From Candidatus Omnitrophota bacterium (GTDB lineage Bacteria; Omnitrophota; Gorgyraeia; 2-01-FULL-45-10): a stretch of DNA of 49,726 nt. This document shows, one piece after another, positions 16,601 to 23,877 of the stretch. The stretch lies in assembly GCA_018823705.1 (NCBI GenBank), contig JAHJHP010000012.1, positions 1 through 49,726 on the forward strand, read 5' to 3'. The notes beneath the pieces are model-generated. The model was not told the origin of the DNA. It worked only from the letters and a program-made list of their open reading frames with translations, and ran no database searches. The stretch's first letter is position 1, and the number at the start of each line of letters is the position of its first letter. Made by a program: the position numbers and the translations under genes.

Positions 16601-17483
16601 GGATTCTGCGGCCTCAGGCATCTCTGCGGGAGAAGCGAGCAAATTAAACGGCATCTGGGGAAAAGGATACGGCAGTTATTTGACTCAAGGAACGCGTAAT
16701 GGTATTGCAGGATATGATGCGTGGAACGCTGGTACAGCGCTTGGCGCGGATCACCTCTTCGCAGATTGTGCCACCGTCGGCATATCGGGCGGCTACGCGT
16801 ATGGTAACGTTGACTCTAAAGTCAATAACGCGAATACGTATATCAACAGCGCGCAGACGACCGTATATGGTGGATATGAAGATCCGAATCTGCCTTTCTT
16901 TGTAGACGCAGCGGGTTCCTTCGCATGGAACTGGTATAACGGTCAGCGCGATATCAATGTCGGGAACGTGATATTGCGGACAGCGAATGCCTCATACGAC
17001 GGCCAGCAATATGGCGCGTATATCGGCAGCGGTTACAGATTTGATGTGACAAAGAATATCGAATTTACACCGCTTCTCTCGCTTCAGTATAATCATCTCC
17101 AGCTACAGAGCTACACCGAAACCGAAGCCGGCGCGCTTAATCTAAGCGTCGCGAGCCAGGGCTACGACCAGTTACAGTCCGGCCTCGGCGCGCGTATAGC
17201 TGCCCCAATAAAGTATAAGTGGGGCACATTCACTCCGGAAGCTCATGGAAAGTGGTTCTATGACTTTATTGGCGATCCCGCAACGTTCACGTCTAATTTT
17301 AACGGCGGCGGCGGTGACTTCAACTCGAACGGCGCTAAGCCGGCGCTCAATAGCTTCAATGCCGGTGGCCAGCTTATATTTGACTTTAAAAACGATATCT
17401 CTCTGATAGCTAATTGCGATACTGAGTTGAAGGACCAGTTCTTCGGTATCTACGGTTCGGCTACGGTCAGGTACGAGTTCTAA
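13641..17483 (+). CDS. type V autotransporter with PATR repeats
   Basis: A 1280-aa surface protein. Residues 1-23 are a signal peptide ending VFA. The passenger (about 24-900) is low in charge, rich in Gly/Ala/Thr/Asn and built of passenger-associated repeats such as GTLTLSGANTYTG, which recurs about five times and predicts a right-handed beta-helix. A linker (GASGGGGFAGD) leads to the C-terminal translocator barrel from about residue 1000 (LNGIWGKGYGSYL onward), ending in the expected aromatic residue (YEF). It would be exported by Sec, inserted by BAM and display the passenger. No protease triad or adhesion motif is evident. Start ATG has GAAAGGGG upstream. Confidence 0.93.
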   Translation: MRKLFSVITVIAMVSSLSMPVFANDATWNGTTDALWASATNWSDAVWPVAGNTATFNNVGGADDTINLGGAAAAGTILFDLVGCAAYTIGVVGVDTLTLSNGGGITVNNTVVQTQTIAANVLLSAAGANGTFTNNGANDAFLLNVTGNVTGNTVAGTLTLQGSDTGNNTVSGVIADGAAALAVTKAEAGTWILSGANTYTGATAINAGVLNIQNATATGTIAGGVTVANGAALQIQGTIAVGAEALSLTGTGIGATGALRNILNDNSWAGVITLAGATRINSDAGTLTLGAGGVTGAGQNLTVGGAGNTTVTGVIGTTTGTLTKDGAGTLTLSGANTYTGTTTIDAGTVKIGVDGALGTNAAGTTVTAGNVAALDLNGINYATTEALALNGTGVAGAGALLNSAAGAATYAGAITLQSASTITSTGAGGLTLTGGITNAGFATTFDGANATTVSTAKITGAGGVTKAGAGTLTLNFANDYTGATAVNAGVLNIQNASALGTVAAGTTVANLAALQIQGGITTLAEALTLNGLGIAGANGALRNIAGANDYAGLVTLGSATRIDSDAGTLTLSNAGTITGATFGLTVGGAGNTTVNSIIGTTTGTLTKDGAGTLTLSGANTYTGKTSIQAGTLSAASLGDVGGAASSLGIPGNVANGTIAFGSAATTGQLTYTGTGETTDRVIDLAGTTGGGTIDQSGTGALVFSSANTATGNGIKTLTLQGSTAGTGQISGAIVDSGAGATSVTKTGTGTWTLSGVNTYTGLTTITTGTLRARNAQAFGTGAVTNNATLSIDTTSLSITGVYTQNAASTLTLTANSAASYGNITSPAAAVVNAGSTVAVTVGGYMANGATLTIIDAAAGATVNVPTTITSSNSKYTFAGSVVNGDLILTANRGASGGGGFAGDATPGDSNASAIGTVLDNVTSPSTDMTAVLNTMDGLSASQVASALDSMVPEVDAGVINTSTTVMNNFVGVAMDRVEQTLKVAKAADSAASGISAGEASKLNGIWGKGYGSYLTQGTRNGIAGYDAWNAGTALGADHLFADCATVGISGGYAYGNVDSKVNNANTYINSAQTTVYGGYEDPNLPFFVDAAGSFAWNWYNGQRDINVGNVILRTANASYDGQQYGAYIGSGYRFDVTKNIEFTPLLSLQYNHLQLQSYTETEAGALNLSVASQGYDQLQSGLGARIAAPIKYKWGTFTPEAHGKWFYDFIGDPATFTSNFNGGGGDFNSNGAKPALNSFNAGGQLIFDFKNDISLIANCDTELKDQFFGIYGSATVRYEF
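14586..15510 (+). repeat. near-identical repeats inside the autotransporter gene
   Basis: The stretch beginning GGCACGACCACAGGCACGCT at 14586 recurs at 15434 with almost no changes over about 75 bp (ending near AACACxTAxACCGG). Related, more diverged copies are at 14215 and 15890. Such repeats allow recombination to change passenger length. Confidence 0.8.
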
Positions 17484-17488
17484 CTCAA

Positions 17489-17514
17489 GTAGGGCACCCT
17501 TAAGGGTGCCCTAC
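17489..17514. repeat. 26-bp perfect palindrome (family copy B1)
   Basis: GTAGGGCACCCTT followed by its exact reverse complement, just after the autotransporter stop. It could serve as a terminator hairpin. Confidence 0.9.
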
Positions 17515-17556
17515 AATTGTGGATAACTTTCAGTACAGCCCCGGTTGTTAGTATAT

Positions 17557-17582
17557 GTAGGGCAGGTTTAAACCTGCCCTAC
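17557..17582. repeat. 26-bp perfect palindrome (family copy B2)
   Basis: GTAGGGCAGGTTT followed by its exact reverse complement; identical to copy C at 23717-23742. It lies 42 bp after copy B1, in the same gap. Confidence 0.9.
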
Positions 17583-17626
17583 TGTTGTCTCGGTTGTTTA
17601 TTAAAGATGCCTCAGGATAATTAATA

Positions 17627-18493
17627 ATGCTGAAAAGATGTTGTATGTCTGTAATTTTATTGGTCTTCGCCTCCGGGTGCGCGACGATGCCGGAGTTTAT
17701 GGATAGGGCATATGACGCCCACAAGAGAGCGCGCCAGGCAGGTTTCGATAAAGAGTATATCAAAGCTTCCGGCTTTGAGCTCATGACTTATCGGAGATTT
17801 ACACCGTTAGAGGAAAAAAGTTCTCTAACGGGGTCGGAAACTATCCGCATCTACATAGAGGGAGATGGAAGGGCATGGGAGGCGAGGAGCAGGCTCTCCG
17901 ATGATCCCACCCCGTCAGATCCGATTGCGCTCGGACTAGCCACAGTAGACTCTTTCGATAGCGTCGCTTATATCGCAAGGCCCGGCCAATTTCCATCGCC
18001 GGATTCCACTGCGTGCGACCCGACGTATTGGTCGGTGCGCCGATTTTCACCGGAAGTCGTGGATGCCCTTGACAAGACTATTGATATATTGAAAAATAAG
18101 TCAGGCGCTAAGAATGTAGAGCTTGTCGGATACTCCGGAGGCGGCGCGCTTTGTGTCCTCGTAGCGGCGCGGCGCAGTGATATTGCGGGAATTCGCACAG
18201 TAGCGGGGAACCTTGATCCAAAGTTGTTGTGCAATTATCACAATGTGAGCCAGCTCGATGGATCGATGAACCCGCTAGATGTCGCGCAAGATATAGCTCG
18301 CATACCTCAGCGCCATTTCATCGGTTCGAAAGATAAAATTGTTCCCTCATCAATAGCCGAGTCATTCGTGAAGAAAGAGGGTGATACAAATTGCGAGAGC
18401 ATCACCATTGTGGATGGCACTACGCACAAAGACGGTTGGATTGAACGCTGGGAAGAGCTACTGTCGATACCTCTGAGCACTGACCATAAATGA
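17627..18493 (+). CDS. lipoprotein with alpha/beta-hydrolase fold
   Basis: A 288-aa protein with a lipoprotein signal peptide: basic start, hydrophobic core and lipobox FASGC with the modified Cys at residue 18. The mature part has the nucleophile elbow GYSGGG (about residues 168-173), a candidate Asp in GSKDKIVP and a candidate His in TTHKDGW, in the right order for a Ser-Asp-His hydrolase. Substrate unknown. It would sit in the periplasm, anchored to a membrane. The ribosome site is weak (AGGAT), and the gene stands alone between a palindrome pair and a promoter. Confidence 0.8.
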   Translation: MLKRCCMSVILLVFASGCATMPEFMDRAYDAHKRARQAGFDKEYIKASGFELMTYRRFTPLEEKSSLTGSETIRIYIEGDGRAWEARSRLSDDPTPSDPIALGLATVDSFDSVAYIARPGQFPSPDSTACDPTYWSVRRFSPEVVDALDKTIDILKNKSGAKNVELVGYSGGGALCVLVAARRSDIAGIRTVAGNLDPKLLCNYHNVSQLDGSMNPLDVAQDIARIPQRHFIGSKDKIVPSSIAESFVKKEGDTNCESITIVDGTTHKDGWIERWEELLSIPLSTDHK

Positions 18494-18520
18494 CGGAGCA
18501 ACATCACAGCATTAAAATTC

Positions 18521-18549
18521 TTGATATAATATTTCCACGCGTATATAAT
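18521..18549 (+). promoter_or_regulatory. strong promoter, predicted leaderless transcript
   Basis: TTGATA at 18521-18526, 17-bp spacer, TATAAT at 18544-18549. The expected +1 falls at about 18556-18557, the GTG start of the next gene, and no ribosome-binding site is visible. Confidence 0.65.
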
Positions 18550-18556
18550 ATGAATT

Positions 18557-19231
18557 GTGAAAAACAAAAATATAAAATCAATGATAGGGCTGCATGCCCA
18601 CACATTATTCAGTGACGGCGCTTTATTGCCGAGCGAGCTGGTGAGACGCGCTGAAGCTAAAGGCTACGAAGCTTTTGCGCTTACCGATCACGTTGACTCT
18701 TCTAATATTGACTTTGTCCTGCCGCGCATAGTGAAGGTCTGCAAGGTATTGAACAGATCCTGGGCTATCCGCTCGATACCGGGCGTGGAGATCACTCATG
18801 TGCCGGTCGAGGAGATAGGGCGCCTGGTAAAGTTCGCCAGAAAGAACGGCGCGAAGGTGGTGCTCGTGCATGGCGAGACGGTTTCAGAGCCTGTCTTGAA
18901 AGGCACAAACAGGGCCGGCATTGAAGCCGGCTGTGATATACTGGCTCATCCCGGGGTCATATCTATGGATGATGTAAGGCTCGCTAAGAAGAGGGGTGTA
19001 TGCCTGGAGCTCACCACAAGAAAGAACCATGCCTCCACTAATAAGCGCCTCTATAAGCTGGCAAAGCTGGCGGGTGCAAAGCTTGTGCTCAATACCGACG
19101 CGCATGATGAATCTGATGTGGCGACATATGCCCAGGCCCTGAAGGTGCTTAAAGGCATCGGAATGCGGAGGCTTGACATAGAGGAAGTGTTCGAAAATTC
19201 CAGGCAATTAGTAAAGAGGGTTAAAGGTTAA
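18557..19231 (+). CDS. PHP-domain metal-dependent phosphoesterase
   Basis: 224 aa. Metal-binding PHP motifs are all visible: GLHAHTLFSDG (11-21), LTDHVDS (about 41-47), a VEITHV block, LAHPG (about 130-134) and NTDAHDE (about 172-178). Family members include histidinol phosphatase, 3',5'-nucleotide phosphatases and tRNA-linked enzymes; the substrate here cannot be told. Start is GTG at 18557, which coincides with the predicted transcription start; the alternative is ATG at 18581, which would keep all motifs but also lacks a ribosome-binding site. Confidence 0.85.
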   Translation: MKNKNIKSMIGLHAHTLFSDGALLPSELVRRAEAKGYEAFALTDHVDSSNIDFVLPRIVKVCKVLNRSWAIRSIPGVEITHVPVEEIGRLVKFARKNGAKVVLVHGETVSEPVLKGTNRAGIEAGCDILAHPGVISMDDVRLAKKRGVCLELTTRKNHASTNKRLYKLAKLAGAKLVLNTDAHDESDVATYAQALKVLKGIGMRRLDIEEVFENSRQLVKRVKG

Positions 19232-19268
19232 GGGTGTAATTGGTTAAGAATAAAAAGCTGATTTCCCC

Positions 19269-19296
19269 TTGACATTAATCCCGAATGTGGTATACT
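19269..19296 (+). promoter_or_regulatory. promoter of the porin gene
   Basis: TTGACA at 19269-19274, 16-bp spacer, TATACT at 19291-19296. It gives an unusually long leader of about 210 nt before the porin start at 19513. Confidence 0.75.
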
Positions 19297-19302
19297 TTCC
19301 GT

Positions 19303-19512
19303 TAAGTACGAAAGGTAGTTCCCGAACGACTATAACACCATAGATAATTTAAATCTTGGCGCAAAAGGAGGTGGTGGATCAAATAGCCATAGGTTATCAA
19401 CGCGTGGTGATATAGATAAAGAGGTAAGACTAGACATATATAGAGAGCCAAATCAGACGGTTCTCACTTAGATATAATTTAAATAAGATCATAAATTACC
19501 CTAGGAGGTAAC
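19303..19512 (+). promoter_or_regulatory. long 5' leader of the porin gene
   Basis: About 210 nt without a gene of normal size. It holds AAAAGGAGGTGG near 19363, a hairpin GAGAGCC(19443-19449)/GGTTCTC(19459-19465), and the porin's own ribosome site CTAGGAGG just before 19513. A GTG at 19372 would open a 14-codon frame (VVDQIAIGY...), but its spacing to AGGAGG is too short. No known riboswitch is recognised. Long leaders on abundant porin mRNAs often mediate stability or sRNA control. Confidence 0.4.
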
Positions 19513-21093
19513 ATGAAGTTTGTGAAATTTGCTCTAGTGGTGGCGATGGCGCTCTGCCTTACGGCAAGTGTCTACGCTGAAACTCAGAGCGTTAAAGTTA
19601 GCGGAGACCTCACGGTCAGAGGGCTCATGAGAGGTAATTACGAATACAGAGGCAGTGTTCCCGGGCCGGTTACGGCGGGGGTCGCTGGCACAAGGACCGG
19701 ATTTAACACTGATTCGACAAACCTGGCCGGCGCGGCTATCGTTCCAGGAGTTAACCAGTCATGGTGGATGAGCACCACTGAAGTACAGATCGACGCCGAT
19801 CTTACTGACAATGTTGGCACAGTGATCAGGCTTGCCAATGAGAGAGACTGGAACGTGCAGAATAAGAACGTTGCGGTCAACACCACAATAGCTCCGAACG
19901 GGCTTGGCGGGTATACACCGAGCGCCAATGATTTCGATATCGGCGTTGACCTGGCTTATGTGAAGTTGAAGAACTTCATCTACAGCCCGCTCACCGTAAC
20001 GATCGGCCGTCAGGATCTCTGGTTCGGTAAAGGTTTCATCGTTGGTTCCAACCATCTCTTCAACAACTGGCAGGCCGGCCAGGACACGAACCTGAACGCT
20101 CCTGAATATACTACCTTCACGGCGTTCGATTCGATAAAGGCCACACTGGACTACGACCCATGGACGATCACCGGCGTATATTCCGCGATCTGGGAAAACG
20201 CTATAGGCGAAGCTGATGATGTAAATCTTTGGGGCGTCAACGTGGGTTATACGTTTGACAACTACAAAGCAGAAGCGGAAGGCTACTGGTTCTTTAAGGC
20301 CGATAGTATGCTCGATGCTTGGGATATCAAGAGTAACAATGATGTCAGCACTGTCGGTATGAGAGGCAGTTTCGATCCGATCGATTCAATTACGGTTGCC
20401 GGTGAAGTCGCTTACCAGTTCGGTTCATATGTCGGCGCAAGAGATCAGTTTACCGCGATGAATCGTTCCGCATGGGCGACTGATATATCGGCAGAGTGGA
20501 GAGGGTTGATGGAGAAATGCGCCTGGAAGCCGAAGCTCGGTATAGAGTACATCTATTATTCGGGTGACGATCAGACGCATGATAACGATCTGGGCATAGG
20601 GAGGGGAGCTACGCGTAAGTCCGGTACATTTACCGGATGGGATCCGATGTTCAGAGGCAAGTTCGATTCAGCGATCCGTGAATTCGTCGGATCTTACTAT
20701 AGCAGTTACGATTACCAGTCCAATCCTACGGGCCTTCCTTCGACCGGGGATGCTTCGTTTACCAATCAGAATCAGTTGATATTCTCCGGTACCATTCAGC
20801 CGATCGAAAGCGTGCTGATCAAGGGGAACGCCAATATGTTCTGGACGGCGACGCATTTTGTGCCGAACGTTCCTAGCGCCAATAGGGTCGCTTTAGGTAT
20901 GCCGAATGGCAATGGCGATGAGACCCGCAAAGGGTATATAGGCACGGAATTTGACATCCAGACGACGTGGAACTATACCGAGGATGTAAGTTTCGGGCTG
21001 CTCACCGCTTGGTTCGTTCCCGGTAAGCAGATATACAAGAACGCCGATAAGCTTGCTTCAGATATCGTCGGTACTTGTAAGGTAAGCTTCTAA
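19513..21093 (+). CDS. outer-membrane beta-barrel porin, alginate-export-like
   Basis: 526 aa with a signal peptide cleaved after VYA (about residue 22). The mature part is rich in alternating aromatic/polar strands, contains LTVTIGRQDLWFGKGFIVG, typical of alginate-export/OprB-like barrels, and ends in a C-terminal Phe (KVSF), the usual BAM signal. It should form a channel in the outer membrane; the substrate is unknown. The strong promoter, good ribosome site and perfect terminator suggest an abundant, monocistronic product. Confidence 0.85.
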   Translation: MKFVKFALVVAMALCLTASVYAETQSVKVSGDLTVRGLMRGNYEYRGSVPGPVTAGVAGTRTGFNTDSTNLAGAAIVPGVNQSWWMSTTEVQIDADLTDNVGTVIRLANERDWNVQNKNVAVNTTIAPNGLGGYTPSANDFDIGVDLAYVKLKNFIYSPLTVTIGRQDLWFGKGFIVGSNHLFNNWQAGQDTNLNAPEYTTFTAFDSIKATLDYDPWTITGVYSAIWENAIGEADDVNLWGVNVGYTFDNYKAEAEGYWFFKADSMLDAWDIKSNNDVSTVGMRGSFDPIDSITVAGEVAYQFGSYVGARDQFTAMNRSAWATDISAEWRGLMEKCAWKPKLGIEYIYYSGDDQTHDNDLGIGRGATRKSGTFTGWDPMFRGKFDSAIREFVGSYYSSYDYQSNPTGLPSTGDASFTNQNQLIFSGTIQPIESVLIKGNANMFWTATHFVPNVPSANRVALGMPNGNGDETRKGYIGTEFDIQTTWNYTEDVSFGLLTAWFVPGKQIYKNADKLASDIVGTCKVSF

Positions 21094-21110
21094 GTAGTCA
21101 GTTGTTTAAT

Positions 21111-21148
21111 AATAAACCCTCGCTCTTATATAAGGGCGAGGGTTTATT
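21111..21148 (+). terminator. rho-independent terminator of the porin gene
   Basis: AATAAACCCTCGC (21111-21123) pairs perfectly with GCGAGGGTTTATT (21136-21148); the loop itself is partly self-complementary. The symmetrical A/T flanks make it potentially bidirectional. Confidence 0.85.
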
Positions 21149-21192
21149 ATTGACTTTCCTCGTCTACCAAAATATAATTGATAGATTAATTT

Positions 21193-21231
21193 AGATTGCT
21201 TCGGCCTCATTTTATTCGGCCTCGCAATGAC
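21193..21231. repeat. GTCATTGCGAGG-type repeat, inverted orientation
   Basis: GATTGCTTCGGCCTCATTTT then ATTCGGCCTCGCAATGACG; the reverse complement begins CGTCATTGCGAGG as at 13541. Contains its own GGCCT pairs. Confidence 0.75.
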
Positions 21232-21260
21232 GATGAGTTAACACGCCCTGAAAGGCATAG

Positions 21261-22061
21261 ATGAAGAAGATAAGTGATCTGGCAGTGGTAAGTAAGTCGA
21301 CAAAGATAGCTGACGGCGTTGAGATAGGGCCGTTCGCTGTAATAGAGGAAGAGGTCGAGATCGGCGCTAATGTCCGGATATCTGCGCAGGCCTACATCGC
21401 AAGCGGAACTACTATCGGCGAAGGCACTCAAGTTCACATGGGTGCCTGTATCGGCGATCTTCCGCAGGACCTGGGTTTCGATAGGAATAAGAAGACATTT
21501 GTGAAGATCGGCAGGAACACAGTAATAAGAGAACACGCTACGATCCATAGGGCCACCGCGGAAGGTTCCGCCACGGTCGTGGGTGACAACTGCTATCTCA
21601 TGGCAGTATCGCACGTCGGCCATGACTGTCATGTAGGCAATAATGTTGTAGTAGCCAACGGCGCGCTATTAGCGGGGCATGTCAGCGTAGAGGATTACGC
21701 ATTCATATCCGGTAACGTCGTTATCCATCAATTTTGCCGTATAGGCGAGGCCTGCATGATAGGAGGATTTACCGGTATCAATAAAGATGTGCCGCCTTAT
21801 ATGCTCGTCAGGGGGCCGTCGGTTGTTCGCGGTATAAATATCGTCGGTTTAAGACGGCTCAAGTTTCCGCGAGAAGTGATGCTCGGCATAAAAGAGGCTT
21901 ATAAATTAATATTCGCTTCAGGCTTAAATACCGCGCAGGCTCTGGAAGGCATTAAAAAGCTCAAAACTTGTAAAGAGCTTGACCACCTGATGGATTTTAT
22001 CCGAAACTCCAAGCGCGGCATATGTAAAGCAAAGGATGATAACGATGAATATTTTGAATAA
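21261..22061 (+). CDS. lpxA: UDP-N-acetylglucosamine acyltransferase
   Basis: LpxA carries out the first step of lipid A synthesis, moving a hydroxyacyl chain from ACP to UDP-GlcNAc. At 266 aa it has the family length. Seen: hexapeptide repeats of a left-handed beta-helix through about residue 190, the catalytic-region block LMAVSHVGHDCHVGNNVVVANG with the active-site His in AVSHVGHDC, GGFTGINKDVPPYMLVRG, and the helical C-terminal domain (LRRLKFPREVMLGIKEAYKL). This is direct support for a diderm cell with LPS. The rest of the lipid A pathway is not in the window. The next gene overlaps by 26 bp. Confidence 0.95.
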   Translation: MKKISDLAVVSKSTKIADGVEIGPFAVIEEEVEIGANVRISAQAYIASGTTIGEGTQVHMGACIGDLPQDLGFDRNKKTFVKIGRNTVIREHATIHRATAEGSATVVGDNCYLMAVSHVGHDCHVGNNVVVANGALLAGHVSVEDYAFISGNVVIHQFCRIGEACMIGGFTGINKDVPPYMLVRGPSVVRGINIVGLRRLKFPREVMLGIKEAYKLIFASGLNTAQALEGIKKLKTCKELDHLMDFIRNSKRGICKAKDDNDEYFE

Positions 22062-22401
22062 GAAGGTAAGGGTGAAGAAGAAAGTAGCGCGTAAAACCGT
22101 GAAGAAGAGGGTAGCGCGTAAAGTTGTGAAGAAGGTAAGAGCGCCTGAACTCAAACTGGAGAAGATAGGGGAGGTAACCCACTATTTTCCTCATGTCAAC
22201 GCAGCTGCAGTCAAGCTCGCGAAGAGCGGAATATCCGTAGGCGACAAGATATATATAAAAGGGCATACCACAGATTTTAAAGAGAACGTTCGTTCCATAC
22301 AGCTCGATCACGTCTCCATAGCCAGGGGTAAGAAAGGCCAGGAGATCGGCCTATTCGTTAAGTCCCGGGTGAGAATAGGGGACAGGATATACAAGGTATA
22401 A
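22036..22401 (+). CDS. EF-Tu domain 2-like small protein with basic N-terminus
   Basis: 121 aa. The first 35 residues are a repetitive basic tail (VRVKKKVARKTVKKRVARK). The rest resembles a translation-factor beta-barrel (EF-Tu domain 2 fold), with KIGEVTHYFPHVNAAAVKL, SVGDKIYIKGHTTDF and VRIGDRIYKV, the kind of domain found next to or fused with U32 peptidases. No U32 peptidase is nearby. It overlaps lpxA by 26 bp; ATG at 22045 is an alternative start. Function unknown; RNA binding is plausible. Confidence 0.7.
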   Translation: MITMNILNKKVRVKKKVARKTVKKRVARKVVKKVRAPELKLEKIGEVTHYFPHVNAAAVKLAKSGISVGDKIYIKGHTTDFKENVRSIQLDHVSIARGKKGQEIGLFVKSRVRIGDRIYKV

Positions 22402-22405
22402 TATC

Positions 22406-22660
22406 ATGGCTGCACGGCGCAAAAAGATCATATTGGGGTTGGGCCTCGATAATAAGGACGCTCATATTCGCATAACCAAGGGCAAGAACTTCCGTCTTTA
22501 CGGCGGGAGCGAAGAGACCCACGAAACGATGCAGGAGAAGGCCCTGAAGCTTAATGAGCAACTCGACAAGCGCCGTAAGACGCTCGACGATATAGATAAG
22601 GAAGAGTTTCACGAGATAGCCGAGAAGGTAGGCCTGGATATAATCGAAGATAAGAGTTAG
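22406..22660 (+). CDS. hypothetical protein, 84 aa
   Basis: A small charged protein, beginning basic (MAARRKKIILGLGLD) and continuing into acidic helices. No domain is recognised. It contains the sequence KNFRLYGGSEETHETMQEKA, reminiscent of small conserved proteins of unknown function. It begins 4 bp after the preceding stop, so it belongs to the lpxA-led cluster. Confidence 0.7.
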   Translation: MAARRKKIILGLGLDNKDAHIRITKGKNFRLYGGSEETHETMQEKALKLNEQLDKRRKTLDDIDKEEFHEIAEKVGLDIIEDKS

Positions 22661-22678
22661 CTCGTAAAGGCTTGAGAG

Positions 22679-23245
22679 ATGAAAGTTGTCGGAATAAGCG
22701 GTAGTCCCAGGAGGTCCGGTAATAGCGAGATCCTGCTCGATAGGGCTCTGGAAGGCGCGATGTCGACAGGAGCCGACGTAGAGAAGATCGTGCTTAATGA
22801 GCTGGATATCAGGTCATGCCAGGAGTGCGGTGGTTGCGATAAGGCCGGCGTATGCGTTATCGCCGACGGCATGGGCCATCTTTATAAGACACTGGATAAA
22901 GCCGACGCTATCATTGTATCGTCACCGGTCTTCTTCGCCAGCCTGAGCGCTCAAACAAAGATGATGATAGACCGCTTTCAATGCGAATGGATGGCGAAGT
23001 ATATGTTAAAAAAAGCTATGCGTAAAAAGAGGCGTAAGGGACTTTTTATATGCGTTGCCGGCTCACACAGGAATGATCATTTTGACAATGCCAGAAGCGT
23101 CATTAAAGCTTTCTTCGCGACGCTCGATATAGAATATTGCAGTGAATTATTCTGCGGCGGGATCGAGAAGATGCGGGACGTAGACAATGAAGAGAAGGCC
23201 CTGAATAAGGCGTATGCTTTAGGTATGAAGCTTGTTAAATTATAA
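22679..23245 (+). CDS. flavodoxin-fold iron-sulfur flavoprotein (FMN reductase family)
   Basis: 188 aa. Seen: the FMN phosphate loop GISGSPRRSGNSEILL (5-20), four cysteines C47, C50, C53 and C59 that could hold a 4Fe-4S cluster as in the iron-sulfur flavoprotein family, and SSPVFFASLSAQTKMMIDR, the flavin-contact segment. It is a cytoplasmic redox protein that would pass electrons between reduced carriers and an unknown partner. It follows the 84-aa gene by 18 bp and may be the last gene of that cluster. Confidence 0.88.
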   Translation: MKVVGISGSPRRSGNSEILLDRALEGAMSTGADVEKIVLNELDIRSCQECGGCDKAGVCVIADGMGHLYKTLDKADAIIVSSPVFFASLSAQTKMMIDRFQCEWMAKYMLKKAMRKKRRKGLFICVAGSHRNDHFDNARSVIKAFFATLDIEYCSELFCGGIEKMRDVDNEEKALNKAYALGMKLVKL

Positions 23246-23264
23246 AATAGTTAGTTAAAGACTA

Positions 23265-23293
23265 TTGACATATCACCAGTCCTGTTATATACT
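23265..23293 (+). promoter_or_regulatory. promoter of the 120-aa membrane protein gene
   Basis: TTGACA at 23265-23270, 17-bp spacer, TATACT at 23288-23293, 30 bp upstream of the gene start. Confidence 0.7.
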
Positions 23294-23322
23294 CGATTGA
23301 ACAAACAAAAGGATGATATGTT

Positions 23323-23685
23323 ATGAGATTCAAAACTGTAATTAAATTAGTATCAGACGCGCAAGATAAGAATGATGCGATAGATCTGGTCGATGATTAT
23401 TTAGCGGGAAATATCGTCTCCGGCGTCGATATGAAGTGCGTAACAAGGCGCGTCCATAGTCCCGCGAAGATAGTAGGCGCTTGCGCGCTTGTATTGGCGA
23501 TAAGTGCGGGCGTAGTTGTATCTTCTTATACTAAACATTCGCAGAACATGCTGCAGTCAGTCCCCGGCGTGAGCGCCGTCCAACCGCCGCTTAAGACTTC
23601 GAATATTGCGGATAAGAGTTCTGAGTTCAAGAATGAGTGGCAGGAGAGGCATACAAAAGAAGCGCTTGGTCAGATTACGCGATAA
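23323..23685 (+). CDS. hypothetical single-span membrane protein, 120 aa
   Basis: No family recognised. Residues 1-45 form a small soluble region (KTVIKLVSDAQDKNDAIDLVDDYLAG) that resembles the start of proteins with regulated domains but has no motif. One transmembrane helix lies at about residues 51-68 (IVGACALVLAISAGVVVS), and the C-terminal part is polar. Its own promoter and the palindrome after the stop mark it as a single-gene unit. Confidence 0.7.
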   Translation: MRFKTVIKLVSDAQDKNDAIDLVDDYLAGNIVSGVDMKCVTRRVHSPAKIVGACALVLAISAGVVVSSYTKHSQNMLQSVPGVSAVQPPLKTSNIADKSSEFKNEWQERHTKEALGQITR

Positions 23686-23716
23686 CCATAACAGTTTAAG
23701 TATTTGCAGCACTATT

Positions 23717-23742
23717 GTAGGGCAGGTTTAAACCTGCCCTAC
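23717..23742. repeat. 26-bp perfect palindrome (family copy C)
   Basis: GTAGGGCAGGTTT followed by its exact reverse complement, identical to copy B2. It is followed by CTTTTTTAG, so on the + strand it also looks like a terminator of the preceding gene. Confidence 0.9.
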
Positions 23743-23757
23743 TTTTTTAGTGACATA

Positions 23758-23817
23758 AAAGAGGGGACACTCATTTTTTATTAGTAAAAACTGCGTAAAA
23801 ATGAGTGCCCCCTCTTT
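23758..23817. terminator. large imperfect hairpin
   Basis: AAAGAGGGGACACTCATTTTT (23758-23778) pairs with AAAAATGAGTGCCCCCTCTTT (23797-23817) with one or two mismatches across a loop of about 18 nt. It may act as a bidirectional terminator or be a mobile palindromic repeat of the kind linked to REP transposases. Confidence 0.6.
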
Positions 23818-23824
23818 ATTTATC

Positions 23825-23852
23825 TTGAAATCTCAACCATTTATTGTATACT
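23825..23852 (+). promoter_or_regulatory. promoter of the first glycine-zipper gene
   Basis: TTGAAA at 23825-23830, 16-bp spacer, TATACT at 23847-23852, 25 bp upstream of the GTG start. Confidence 0.6.
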
Positions 23853-23877
23853 GGGTATATAAATAAAGGAGAATATT

